This document shows, one piece after another, positions 35,551 to 42,991 of a DNA stretch of 64,000 nucleotides. Below the pieces are notes generated by a model. It was not told the origin of the DNA. It did not search any database and saw only the letters and a program-made list of their open reading frames with translations. Source of the stretch: a virus; IMG/VR virus record IMGVR_UViG_3300009702_000017, positions 57,051 through 121,050 of that record; one strand, given 5' to 3'. Every line of letters begins with the position of its first letter. The first letter of the stretch is position 1. The position numbers and the translations under genes are program-made.

Positions 35551-36219
35551 ATGGACACACAAGAAGAAGTCGAGGAGCTAACCCTTATGGAGCAAATGGC
35601 ACCATTGGCCCAGCGAGCAGCAGGCACACTTGGCACTGGTTACGATTTCGACAACCGGATCTTATACGTTGTAGGAGACGTTGACGAAGCCATGTTCATG
35701 CGTGTGCTGGTTGGTCTGAATGCCCTTGAGGAAGAGGAGGGGCCAATTACGGTGATGCTTCATAGTGGAGGGGGAGAAGAACTTCCAGGGTATGGTATCT
35801 ACGATGCGTTTCGGATGTTTCCATACCCTGTCGTCATTCAAGGTTTTGGCATTGTTGGATCGATGGCATCCATTATCTTGCAGGCTGCTGACTATCGTGT
35901 GCTGACCAAGGAGTGTCAATTCCTGGTCCACAATGGAAGCATGACCTTTGGGGGGGTCACTGATGGGATGTTTGTGTTGCCTTCCGAAAAGGCCATTTCA
36001 GTGGGTGCGGATGTAAAGAGGTCGGTAAATCGATACACCACAATCCTAGCTCGTCATACTCACCTTACTTTGAGTGAGGTACAAGAGATTTGTGGAAAGG
36101 ACGAGTTCTTGTCTGCCCGCCAAGCCCTTAAGCTAGGGTTCATTGACAAGATCGCACCGACACGCAAGAAGTTCGAGATCGCTAAGAAGCGCAAGAAGAC
36201 CAAGAAGAAGGAGAAGTAA
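35551..36219 (+). CDS. ClpP-like serine protease (peptidase S14)
   Basis: A 222-residue protease. MLHSGGGEELPGY matches the ClpP substrate-loop start, GIVGSMASII carries the nucleophilic Ser, FLVHNGS the His, and GKDEFLSARQALKLGFID the Asp-containing segment (cf. RDRFLSAPEAVEYGLVD in ClpP). The C-terminus is a lysine-rich tail (KKRKKTKKKEK) absent from normal ClpP, suggesting nucleic-acid or partner binding. No ClpX-like ATPase is in the window. It may process virion proteins or hijack host proteolysis; which is unknown. Confidence 0.85.
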   Translation: MDTQEEVEELTLMEQMAPLAQRAAGTLGTGYDFDNRILYVVGDVDEAMFMRVLVGLNALEEEEGPITVMLHSGGGEELPGYGIYDAFRMFPYPVVIQGFGIVGSMASIILQAADYRVLTKECQFLVHNGSMTFGGVTDGMFVLPSEKAISVGADVKRSVNRYTTILARHTHLTLSEVQEICGKDEFLSARQALKLGFIDKIAPTRKKFEIAKKRKKTKKKEK

Positions 36220-36857
36220 TGCTAGTGGTCGCTACTGCAAAGAAGACGTTCGCTTGGCTCAAGAGCCCAAAGGGGAGGGGAGTAGCTATCGTACTTGGCA
36301 TCCTATTGCTCTTCGGAGTCGGATACGCTGTTGGTCGCTATGCTGCTCCTACGAAGACTGTCGTGACAACTCAAACAAAGGTTGTAACGCAAGTAAAGGA
36401 GCACGTCATTGTGAAGCATGACGTTCAAGTCAAGATGGTAGCACATAAGGTGTATATTCGTGCAAAAGCCCAGAACACGCACACCGTAACAGAGACTACG
36501 AAGAAGCCAGACGGAACCGTCGTGACCAAGACGACGACTGATACTAGCTCTAGCGACGTTACCGCCAACACCGAAGGAAAGAAGACGGAGGCAGCTTCGC
36601 ATACAGTCGCAGACAAGACAGAAGAGAAGAAGCAGGTAGCCACCAAGAAGACTAAGAAAGTGGTTGAGAACAATAGACCAAACTGGGCTATATCTCCTAT
36701 GGTAGGAGTCAATCTGAGTGGTCTTAAGCTGACCAATCCTGTTTTCAAGCCAGTGTTCGGGTTGCAGGTTGAGCGACGGATCGTCGGGCCCTTTAGTGTG
36801 GGTGCATGGGGATTGTCCTCTGGTCAGGTAGGCGTAGAGCTTACGGTCCGTTTCTAG
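36219..36857 (+). CDS. Single-pass membrane protein with periplasmic coiled region
   Basis: A 212-residue protein coupled to the protease (TAATG). Residues about 20-42 are one hydrophobic segment (GVAIVLGILLLFGVGYAVG). A Thr/Lys/Val-rich extended region follows, then a C-terminal beta-rich domain (NWAISPMVGVNL... to GVELTVRF) with repeated Gly and aromatic residues. The plan suggests an envelope protein anchored in the inner membrane. A spanin or exclusion role is conceivable; family not assigned. Confidence 0.65.
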   Translation: MLVVATAKKTFAWLKSPKGRGVAIVLGILLLFGVGYAVGRYAAPTKTVVTTQTKVVTQVKEHVIVKHDVQVKMVAHKVYIRAKAQNTHTVTETTKKPDGTVVTKTTTDTSSSDVTANTEGKKTEAASHTVADKTEEKKQVATKKTKKVVENNRPNWAISPMVGVNLSGLKLTNPVFKPVFGLQVERRIVGPFSVGAWGLSSGQVGVELTVRF

Positions 36858-36865
36858 GAGACACA

Positions 36866-37579
36866 ATGACTGAAAATCCGACTTTTACAGAGCTTGAACT
36901 GAAGTACCTCGTGAAGGCTACCCCTAATCTATTGGAGGAAGACATGGGAAAGCCGACTCCACAGATTTCGGCCTACAGCTTTGTTCGTTACGTTTTGGCT
37001 CATACCGAGGAAATCTTTAAAAAGTTGATCGTTGTAGATGGGCCAGATACCTACTATAGCCATCCCGATGGGCGTGTGGTACGTCATCGGCATGATGCTG
37101 GGGGAACTCATATTGACGAACTCACGGTCAAGATGCGTAACTCCGAGACTTCAGTGGTAGACCGGGTAGAGGTGGATCTGAAGCTTGGAGAAAAGATCAA
37201 GCCAGATGACGTAAGGGCATTCCTAGCTACCCTTGGGTTTGAAGAAGAAATGATCCTGATGAAGCATGCCCATATTATTTGGATAGAGGGGAACGGTATT
37301 CGCGGTACTAGTGGTAGAGTTCCAGGTGTTACGCTATGCATCTACAACGTCACACCAATTGTGAGAAACTACATCGACTACGGAAAGACCAAGTATTTTA
37401 TCGAAGTTGAAATCGACAAGGAAGAGAACAACCTACCCGCAGCGATGGAGACGCTGAGTAAGTGGAAGGAGCGTTTGGAAAAGTGGTATGCTGGGAAAAT
37501 TGAACAGAGTGATTTGTCACTCTACGAAATCTATTCGGGCAAGAAGTACCGAATCGTATCAAAGGACATCAAGCTGTAA
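36866..37579 (+). CDS. CYTH-domain (triphosphate tunnel) protein
   Basis: A 237-residue protein. It opens TFTELELKYLVK, the ExExK signature of CYTH enzymes (class IV adenylate cyclase, thiamine triphosphatase, RNA triphosphatase). Further strand motifs fit the tunnel fold: HIDELTVKMR, RVEVDLKLGE, and FIEVEID near the end of the barrel. The ATG follows TAGGAGACACA. It probably binds a triphosphate with metal; the substrate cannot be read from sequence. Its closeness to an RNA ligase gene (38332) makes RNA 5'-end or nucleotide handling plausible. Confidence 0.7.
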   Translation: MTENPTFTELELKYLVKATPNLLEEDMGKPTPQISAYSFVRYVLAHTEEIFKKLIVVDGPDTYYSHPDGRVVRHRHDAGGTHIDELTVKMRNSETSVVDRVEVDLKLGEKIKPDDVRAFLATLGFEEEMILMKHAHIIWIEGNGIRGTSGRVPGVTLCIYNVTPIVRNYIDYGKTKYFIEVEIDKEENNLPAAMETLSKWKERLEKWYAGKIEQSDLSLYEIYSGKKYRIVSKDIKL

Positions 37580-37596
37580 CCAACCTTGGAGATACA

Positions 37597-37773
37597 GTGA
37601 TCAAGAGTGAACTACGAGAAACCATCGAGAGTGTACTGACCGAGGAGACCAACTTTGAGGATGACACAATTGCATACATCACCGACATCCTAGTGAATCG
37701 AATTGAGAGTGATTGTGAAGTAGAGGTGTATGATGACGAAGAGGCATTGCCAAGCGAAGCAGAGGAGTGGTAG
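37597..37773 (+). CDS. Small acidic hypothetical protein
   Basis: A 58-residue ORF starting with GTG after TTGGAGATACA, ending one base before the next ATG. It is helical and strongly acidic (VYDDEEALPSEAEEW). Spacing and ribosome site support a real gene; function unknown. Strong acidity is typical of DNA-mimic or host-takeover proteins, but nothing proves that here. Confidence 0.55.
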   Translation: MIKSELRETIESVLTEETNFEDDTIAYITDILVNRIESDCEVEVYDDEEALPSEAEEW

Positions 37774-37774
37774 A

Positions 37775-38062
37775 ATGGACTCGCAACGCACAAGAGTAAA
37801 GCTACAAAACGGATCTACGCGCTATCGACACGTACTTGCTAGTGAGGAGTGTGCACCAGACGGAATGAGGTCGGATTTTCTACGCTTCGAACTCATCCGT
37901 TTACTCGTTGACACACCAGACCTAGCCGCTTGTGGTCCAGTATTTTTCAATAGACTCCTCATTAGGCATGATGGATCGAAGTGGGTAGCCGAAATGGAAG
38001 CAACGGTCAAGGAAGAATCCAATGCCCAACAACAACACCAGTCACAGGAACACACGGGATGA
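37775..38062 (+). CDS. Small hypothetical protein
   Basis: A 95-residue alpha/beta protein. I start it at ATG 37775, one base after the previous stop, not at an upstream codon inside the neighbour. Ends in a Gln/Glu-rich tail (NAQQQHQSQEHTG) and overlaps the next gene by 41 bases. No known domain. Confidence 0.55.
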   Translation: MDSQRTRVKLQNGSTRYRHVLASEECAPDGMRSDFLRFELIRLLVDTPDLAACGPVFFNRLLIRHDGSKWVAEMEATVKEESNAQQQHQSQEHTG

Positions 38063-38339
38063 ACGTAAGGCGAAAGAACTCGCAGACCTACGCAGGGAAA
38101 ATCAACAACTGCACCGTCAAGTAGCTAGACTACGAAAGGAACGAGACAGACTCCAGGAGCTAGTCGGAAAGCATGCAGATGAGCAGTTCTACTCACCTTT
38201 AACAAAAGAACCTAAGGCAAAGGTATTCGAGTGTGAGTGCGGTGGCAAAGGCTTCTTGACAATGACGTTGCCAAGTGGTAAGGATGTAAGCTACTGTAGG
38301 GAATGCAAAACTAGAATCGAAAGGAAGGACAATGAGTGA
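38022..38339 (+). CDS. Coiled-coil plus zinc-ribbon protein
   Basis: A 105-residue protein: residues 12-50 are a leucine-zipper-like coiled coil (LRRENQQLHRQVARLRKERD), then a zinc ribbon with CECGG and YCRECK (CxC...CxxC). It overlaps the ligase start by 8 bases. Likely a dimeric nucleic-acid or adaptor protein; role unknown. Confidence 0.6.
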   Translation: MPNNNTSHRNTRDERKAKELADLRRENQQLHRQVARLRKERDRLQELVGKHADEQFYSPLTKEPKAKVFECECGGKGFLTMTLPSGKDVSYCRECKTRIERKDNE

Positions 38340-39333
38340 GTTTGGTGTACCAGTAGTCAAGATCGGGAAAATCGGTAAGCACCCCAACGCCGATCGGTTG
38401 GAGCTTACCCAGGTCGAGGGCGTTACCTGTGTTGTACAAGCTGGCCAGTGGAAGACTGGAGACAAGGCTGTCTACGTACCCGTGGACGCCATGGTGCCTC
38501 GGACAGACCAGTTCAGCTGGCTCTTTACCGAGGGCGACGACAAGGAACGCAAGCGAGTGTGTGCTGCACGTATTCGCGGCATTTTCTCTATGGGCCTTCT
38601 TGTCCCTGCGCCTGATGGTTTCGATGTTGGCCAGGACGCTGCTGCTGCACTAGACATTCTGAAGTACGAGGCTCCGACTCCAGCGTTCATGGGCGGTAAG
38701 GTGGATACCTTCCGCAACGGCAACTTCATTCCTGTCTACGGTGTGGAGAACTACTTCAAGTATCGGGATGTGATTCAGGCTGGTGAGATGGTTATCGTTA
38801 CGGAGAAGATCCACGGCACAAACTCTCGGTTCATCTTTGACAACGACGGGCTTCATTGTGGAAGTCATCTGGTATGGTGGGCCAAGGATGCCGACACCAA
38901 GAATGTTTGGTGGCAGGTGGCTGAGCAGTACGATCTGGAGTCGAAGTTGATGCAGATCCCAAATATCGTGATTTACGGTGAGACCTACGGGGATGGCATC
39001 CAGGATCTCAAGTATGACCTGAAGGGAAAGTACGAGTTCGCCGTCTTCGATGCTTTCGATACCATGGGGGGTCGATTCCTCACCTTTGATGAGCTTCGCA
39101 GCGTCTGCGAGGGCATCGGTCTTCCCATGATACCGAGTCTTTACTACGGTCCCTTTGACCCAGCCAAGATCGAGCCAATGAAGGATGGGGCGAGTACTCT
39201 AGCGAAGCACATTCGAGAGGGTATCGTCATCAAGTCCCTTGAGAACCGATTTGACGAGCGTCTTGGTCGAGTGATTCTCAAGGCCAAGTCTGAGGCATAC
39301 CTCCTTCGGAAGAATGGGACGGAGTTCCACTAG
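38332..39333 (+). CDS. RNA ligase (Rnl5/DraRnl-like)
   Basis: A 333-residue nucleotidyltransferase. An N-terminal OB-fold-like domain (about 1-110) precedes the catalytic domain, the arrangement of Deinococcus DraRnl. Motif I is TEKIHGTNSRF with the adenylated Lys near residue 159; motif III-like IYGETYG and FAVFDAF, motif IV REGIVIK and motif V KAKSEAYL follow. These enzymes seal RNA nicks, often RNA 3'-OH ends in duplexes. In phages they can repair tRNAs cut by host defence. Confidence 0.85.
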   Translation: MSEFGVPVVKIGKIGKHPNADRLELTQVEGVTCVVQAGQWKTGDKAVYVPVDAMVPRTDQFSWLFTEGDDKERKRVCAARIRGIFSMGLLVPAPDGFDVGQDAAAALDILKYEAPTPAFMGGKVDTFRNGNFIPVYGVENYFKYRDVIQAGEMVIVTEKIHGTNSRFIFDNDGLHCGSHLVWWAKDADTKNVWWQVAEQYDLESKLMQIPNIVIYGETYGDGIQDLKYDLKGKYEFAVFDAFDTMGGRFLTFDELRSVCEGIGLPMIPSLYYGPFDPAKIEPMKDGASTLAKHIREGIVIKSLENRFDERLGRVILKAKSEAYLLRKNGTEFH

Positions 39334-39510
39334 ATGAGCTGGAAGTCCTTACTGTATGTTGCAATCTGGATCCTTTGTGCTATAGTGATAAAGTACGAAG
39401 GATACCAGAGCATCCAGGGCGGTCTAGTGACTATTCTGGCATTCACGCTGTTCGCATTCTTCTACGATGACGTGTTCAGGACTAGGAGCCAGCATGAGCA
39501 AGACGATTGA
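39334..39510 (+). CDS. Small membrane protein, two hydrophobic segments
   Basis: A 58-residue ORF whose ATG immediately follows the ligase stop. Two hydrophobic stretches (LLYVAIWILCAIVI and GGLVTILAFTLFAFFY) are separated by a short polar loop, followed by a charged tail. A holin-like or membrane-defence role is possible; no lysis genes are adjacent. Confidence 0.55.
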   Translation: MSWKSLLYVAIWILCAIVIKYEGYQSIQGGLVTILAFTLFAFFYDDVFRTRSQHEQDD

Positions 39511-39513
39511 AAG

Positions 39514-39771
39514 ATGACTGGCTTTAGGACGAGTTTGGCCAACTATCATACGGACCCAACAATCCTGTGGAAGGATAGAATGAAGGTTAGAACGCAAACA
39601 GAACATGACGAGATCAATGCTCGTGAGTATCCTGGCACACGACAGATGTGCGTATTTTGCGATGAGTCAACTGGTAGGTGTGAAGACGATGATCTCTATC
39701 TGTCCGATGGGCGTGGTCCACTCTGCGACGAATGCTACGATGGTCCTCTTGACAATGAGTCGAAGGACTGA
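39514..39771 (+). CDS. Small zinc-binding hypothetical protein
   Basis: An 85-residue protein with CVFCDESTGRC and LCDECYDG, a CxxC...CxxC zinc pair in the C-terminal half. Starts three bases after the previous stop; an internal ATG at 39580 is an alternative start. Function unknown. Confidence 0.5.
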   Translation: MTGFRTSLANYHTDPTILWKDRMKVRTQTEHDEINAREYPGTRQMCVFCDESTGRCEDDDLYLSDGRGPLCDECYDGPLDNESKD

Positions 39772-39779
39772 TATAACGA

Positions 39780-39845
39780 CAATAGACCCGTCCAGAAGCG
39801 TGTAGACACGCGCTACGGCAGTGGCAACCCCACTTTCAATCACGG
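39780..39845 (+). other. Structured leader before the basic protein gene
   Basis: Between genes lie nested short stems: CCCGT...ACGGG enclosing GCGTG-TAGA-CACGC and GTGG...CCAC, with TTTCAATC and TTCTTTT after. It resembles a branched RNA but fails tRNA rules (no matching T-stem or acceptor). It may be a leader or an RNA element. Confidence 0.35.
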
Positions 39846-39875
39846 GCTTCTTTTAACCCCTAGCGGAGAAGAACA

Positions 39876-40286
39876 ATGAACAAGTTCGGAGCTAATGCAG
39901 GAAGGCAGGGTCACAAGCGCGGTGAGAAGTCGCAGCGAAGTGGTGCCCCCAACAAGGGGGTTGCTGCGGCGAAGCGGGCACAGAAGCGCAAGGAGGCGCG
40001 TGAGCGCCAGAAGGCGTCTGATAAGCTGTCTCCCAAGGAGCGGCTGGCTCTCCTGGATTCTCGACTGGGTGAGGGTCAGGGGGCTACCAAGGAGCGCAAG
40101 AAGCTTCAGGAGCGCATCGACAATCCGAACGCCTTTGCTGGCAAGGTCAAGAACAAGAAGAACAAAAAGAACTACCAGGACAAGCGTGGCAAGGGTCACC
40201 GTGCTCGTCAAAAGAAGCGTAAGAAGGTTCTAGACGAGATGGCCCGGGTCTCGCAGGAGATCGGTGGGTACAAGGAGATCGCCTAG
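39876..40286 (+). CDS. Highly basic hypothetical protein
   Basis: A 136-residue protein with about one third Lys/Arg and few hydrophobics, starting after AGCGGAGAAGAAC. Segments such as RAQKRKEARERQKASDK and KVKNKKNKKNYQDKRGKG look like an RNA- or DNA-binding, partly disordered protein. It could compact DNA or bind ribosomal RNA. No family recognised. Confidence 0.65.
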   Translation: MNKFGANAGRQGHKRGEKSQRSGAPNKGVAAAKRAQKRKEARERQKASDKLSPKERLALLDSRLGEGQGATKERKKLQERIDNPNAFAGKVKNKKNKKNYQDKRGKGHRARQKKRKKVLDEMARVSQEIGGYKEIA

Positions 40287-40321
40287 TTCTCCACCTTCCT
40301 ATTAGAAGCGGAGAAACGTTC

Positions 40322-40438
40322 ATGGCTATCGTAGGTAAGAGAAAACAGGGACCACCGGAAGAAAGGCCGGTGGTCCCCGTGGTCGCGATATGTCCGCACA
40401 GACATGGAGTCGTCTCGATAGGGCCTGTGAGAAGGTAG
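40322..40438 (+). CDS. Tiny ORF containing a long hairpin
   Basis: A 38-residue ORF with a good AGCGGAGAAACGTTC upstream, like the previous gene's. The coding region contains an 11-bp hairpin at 40348-40377. It overlaps the next small ORF by 49 bases. Either a small basic protein or a leader/regulatory RNA. Confidence 0.4.
   Translation: MAIVGKRKQGPPEERPVVPVVAICPHRHGVVSIGPVRR
40348..40377 (+). other. 11-bp perfect hairpin inside a tiny ORF
   Basis: GGGACCACCGG pairs with CCGGTGGTCCC around an 8-base AAGAAAGG loop. There is no T-run, so it is not a standard terminator; the purine-rich, ribosome-site-like loop suggests possible translational control. Confidence 0.5.
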
Positions 40439-40524
40439 AACGTCAAGAAGCAAAGAGAGAAATCGAGGATCAAACGTTAGACCTTAGTGATAGTAGCGAC
40501 AAGTACGAACCGAAGGAAATTTGA
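40390..40524 (+). CDS. Tiny charged ORF
   Basis: A 44-residue ORF, MSAQTWSRLDRAC..., helical and charged. Its TGA overlaps the next ATG (TGATG), which supports its being translated. Function unknown. Confidence 0.45.
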   Translation: MSAQTWSRLDRACEKVERQEAKREIEDQTLDLSDSSDKYEPKEI

Positions 40525-40796
40525 TGTCTAACTACCTGCTAAACTCAACGCCGTCTTATTCAGTTGGAAACATCTGGGGTAGATGTGATTCCTGTGGCGA
40601 AGGACTTAATGCTTTGTCGGAACCTGCTATATGCGAGGAGTGTCAGGGCCTTTTCCATCAAGATTGCTTAAAGGAACACACTCACAAAAAGACAAGCGGT
40701 AGTGGATGCGAATGTGGTGTATTGAAGGTGTATGGATCATCAGCGACATCTGGTATGCACTCAACGTGGTGTCGCATGTACTCAAAGGACGAGTAA
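40524..40796 (+). CDS. RING/treble-clef-like zinc protein
   Basis: A 90-residue Cys-rich protein. CDSCGEG, ICEECQGLFHQDCLKEH and GCECG give a CxxC...CxxC...HxxC...H/C series like RING or B-box cross-brace fingers. Its start is coupled to the previous ORF (TGATG). Function unknown; zinc binding is inferred. Confidence 0.55.
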   Translation: MSNYLLNSTPSYSVGNIWGRCDSCGEGLNALSEPAICEECQGLFHQDCLKEHTHKKTSGSGCECGVLKVYGSSATSGMHSTWCRMYSKDE

Positions 40797-40806
40797 AGGA
40801 GATACG

Positions 40807-41073
40807 ATGAACGAAGAATGTTTGCACGCAGGGTTGAGGTTTAGTGAGAACGCTATGTCCATTCGGTGCCTGGATTGCCCTGCCGTGTGGTGGCCCATGG
40901 GGGATCTATATTCCGCACAGGCCGTGTCTTCTCTGGCAAACTACGGGCTTCGTAGTGCGGTCCTTGAACCCTCTCTGATTGACGGTGTTCTCACACAGGC
41001 CATCAAGGGGCGTTTCTACAAGAACGACGACAACGATCCGGTTCCAGCCGTTTTTGAGGAGGCTGCTGATTGA
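40807..41073 (+). CDS. Small zinc-binding hypothetical protein
   Basis: An 88-residue protein. I use ATG 40807 after AAAGGAGATACG. The N-terminus has CLHAGLRF and IRCLDCPAVWW, a C-H-C-C pattern like the treble-clef finger of phage hypothetical proteins. The stop overlaps the RNase H start (TTGA). Confidence 0.55.
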   Translation: MNEECLHAGLRFSENAMSIRCLDCPAVWWPMGDLYSAQAVSSLANYGLRSAVLEPSLIDGVLTQAIKGRFYKNDDNDPVPAVFEEAAD

Positions 41074-41483
41074 TTAGCCTTTACACAGACGGTTCTAGCA
41101 CCGGCAGAAGCAATCGCGAAGGTGGTTGGGGTGTCTGTGTAGCAAAGGACGATCAACTTTGGTTTGGAAGCTATGGAGGGCATACCAAAACCACTAGCAA
41201 CGTAATGGAGTTGACGGCCGCGCTTCAAGCCCTTAAAATGATAGAGATGTACCGCCTGGATCTCATAGATGCCATCGAGATCGTCTCCGATAGCCAGTAC
41301 GTGATTGGTCTTGCCACTGGCCTCTTTACACCTAAGTCCAACAAGGATCTAGCGGTTCGAGTCAGGCACCTGACGGAAAAGTACAAGTGTCCTTTTCGCT
41401 GGACAAAGGGCCATGATGGTGATAAGTTCAATGAGTTAGCAGACAAGCTAGCGAAGAGAGGGAAGGAAGAACACCGTGAGTGA
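41070..41483 (+). CDS. rnhA: Ribonuclease HI
   Basis: A 137-residue enzyme degrading RNA in RNA-DNA hybrids, useful for primer removal. Starts with TTG inside the preceding stop. Catalytic residues are visible: YTDGSS (D7), NVMELTA (E47), SDSQYV (D74) and NELADKLA (D125), with the active-site-side WTKGHDGD loop. Full-length compared with the family. Confidence 0.9.
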   Translation: MISLYTDGSSTGRSNREGGWGVCVAKDDQLWFGSYGGHTKTTSNVMELTAALQALKMIEMYRLDLIDAIEIVSDSQYVIGLATGLFTPKSNKDLAVRVRHLTEKYKCPFRWTKGHDGDKFNELADKLAKRGKEEHRE

Positions 41484-41619
41484 CAGAGACGACGAACTAC
41501 TAGCAGCAATTGCCGCGCCTTGCGTATTCTGCTGCCACAGCGCCGTGTGCATCACCGGCTACAAAGTCTTTGAAGTCAATGTAGAGGCTGGTACTTTAGA
41601 CCATGGAGGTGTGAAATGA
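41476..41619 (+). CDS. Small Cys-rich hypothetical protein
   Basis: A 47-residue ORF starting with GTG inside the RNase H end and ending at the next ATG (ATGA). Contains PCVFCCHSAVC, a likely metal-binding cluster. Coupling at both ends supports it. Function unknown. Confidence 0.5.
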   Translation: MSDRDDELLAAIAAPCVFCCHSAVCITGYKVFEVNVEAGTLDHGGVK

Positions 41620-42029
41620 AGAAGCTACTACTCGTTTTTGTTCTGGTGGCTGGGTGTGGTGGATTTCCCGCCGTACAGCCAAAGACCCAAACCCCAATTG
41701 CTGACCAGTGCAACGAAATGGAGATGTTGATTCACAAGTGCACTGGATTTTCTATCGGTTTCATTCAGGGGCTTGTGGATTGTAAGACGTTGGATCCTAC
41801 TACCGTATGCACCGATGCGTCTAGTAGTATGTTCGTATCACTGATGGCAGCATGGGGGGTGACTCCACGTGGTCCCGTCTTCAACTCCGCTGTCATGGAT
41901 GAGTGCATTGCCGAATCCGAAGCGTGGCAGTGTTCTGACTTTCGGGGCCGCAATCATCCGTCCGTATGCGAGTATGTGTGTACGAAGAAGCCAATTGACA
42001 TGGCTAGCTGGGGTGGACCCGGAACCTGA
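41616..42029 (+). CDS. Cys-rich lipoprotein
   Basis: A 137-residue protein with a lipoprotein signal: KK, then LLLVFVLVAGC, lipobox Cys near residue 14. The mature part has about nine cysteines (KC, DC, TVCTD, DEC, QC, SVCEYVC) suggesting disulfides in the periplasm. Phage lipoproteins of this kind can block superinfection; role inferred only. Confidence 0.65.
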   Translation: MKKLLLVFVLVAGCGGFPAVQPKTQTPIADQCNEMEMLIHKCTGFSIGFIQGLVDCKTLDPTTVCTDASSSMFVSLMAAWGVTPRGPVFNSAVMDECIAESEAWQCSDFRGRNHPSVCEYVCTKKPIDMASWGGPGT

Positions 42030-42040
42030 AAGGAAGCGAG

Positions 42041-42340
42041 ATGACTGAAGCAATTTTGGATGACTTGTCGGCTGCCAACAAGAGAATCGAGGAACTGGAG
42101 GCTGAAGTGAAGTGGGTCCGGGAGCGGGGGTTGCGAGCGATGGAGACCGCCATGCACCATATCGAGCAGGGCGGTTGCAACATGGACCTGACGATCGCGA
42201 CTGGGGCGTGCGGTGACCTCGCACAGGAAATGCGCGGCAAGATCACCGGCTTCCCGGTGCCCAGCTACATCTTCGCCAAGCCGTGCGCCTGTTCGCTCTG
42301 CCGCTGGCGCGCCGAGGGCGTGGAGAGCGGCGCGCCGTGA
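42041..42340 (+). CDS. Hypothetical protein, GC-rich
   Basis: A 99-residue protein: an N-terminal coiled coil (LSAANKRIEELEAEVKWV) and a C-terminal CACSLCRW metal-type motif. The second half is much GC-richer than flanking genes, suggesting recent acquisition. The TGA overlaps the deformylase GTG. Function unknown. Confidence 0.5.
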   Translation: MTEAILDDLSAANKRIEELEAEVKWVRERGLRAMETAMHHIEQGGCNMDLTIATGACGDLAQEMRGKITGFPVPSYIFAKPCACSLCRWRAEGVESGAP

Positions 42341-42840
42341 CCAAGATCGTCACCTATCCAGACGAACGCCTCCTTGAGCCTTGCGCGTGGGTGCCTTATG
42401 ATGATGAAGGGGCAGTGATCGTAAAAGGGTTCCTAGCTCTTGCGCAGCCTGTGCTTGAGAGGACACAGGGACTAGCCGTAGCGGCCAACCAGATTGGCCT
42501 TTTGTACCGTATCGTCGCCCTCCCACACAGGCATTTTGTCAATCCGGTGGTCTATAGCCTGTTCGGAGAAAAGATACCTGTGAACGAGGGATGTCTATCT
42601 CTTCCAGGCGTATTCGAGTATGTTGAGAGATACCAGGGGATAGAGATTGAATGGACAGAGTTAGTTGATGGTGAGTGGAAGGAGCATCGCAAGTCCTACT
42701 TCTATGTCAATCCTAACCAGACGCTTTCACATATCCTTCAACACGAGATGGAGCACCTAGACGGCAAGCTGTTCCTGGACAATCTACCCAAGAATGCACG
42801 CAAGCGGGCCTATCGCAAGTACACGGAGAAGCACGGATGA
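42337..42840 (+). CDS. def: Peptide deformylase
   Basis: A 167-residue enzyme removing the formyl group from new proteins. All three motifs are present: GLAVAANQIG (45-54), EGCLS (84-88, metal Cys) and QHEMEH (135-140, His ligands and catalytic Glu). Starts with GTG overlapping the previous stop. Phage deformylases are known in marine phages and may speed maturation of phage or photosystem proteins; here the target is unknown. Next gene starts at its stop (ATGA). Confidence 0.9.
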   Translation: MTKIVTYPDERLLEPCAWVPYDDEGAVIVKGFLALAQPVLERTQGLAVAANQIGLLYRIVALPHRHFVNPVVYSLFGEKIPVNEGCLSLPGVFEYVERYQGIEIEWTELVDGEWKEHRKSYFYVNPNQTLSHILQHEMEHLDGKLFLDNLPKNARKRAYRKYTEKHG

Positions 42841-42983
42841 ACCACAACAATAGATGGGACATTCTTTGCCGCATTGCGATCGATGATAGAACGATCGCAT
42901 CGATCACCAATGGCTTGTATAGGGAATTCTATCCGCCTAAGAGGCAACGCTTATACGATGCTCAAAGGAGAGCTATGAAGCGT

Positions 42984-42991
42984 CTAATAAA
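42984..42991 (+). repeat. Target-site duplication, left copy
   Basis: CTAATAAA, identical to 43228-43235; together they flank the 236-bp element, which starts GGCTCT and ends AGAGCC. Confidence 0.8.

Noticed and set aside
39786-39845. Possible tRNA
   Set aside because: Three stems and a TTCAATC-like loop are present, but no proper T-stem, anticodon loop or 7-bp acceptor can be formed.
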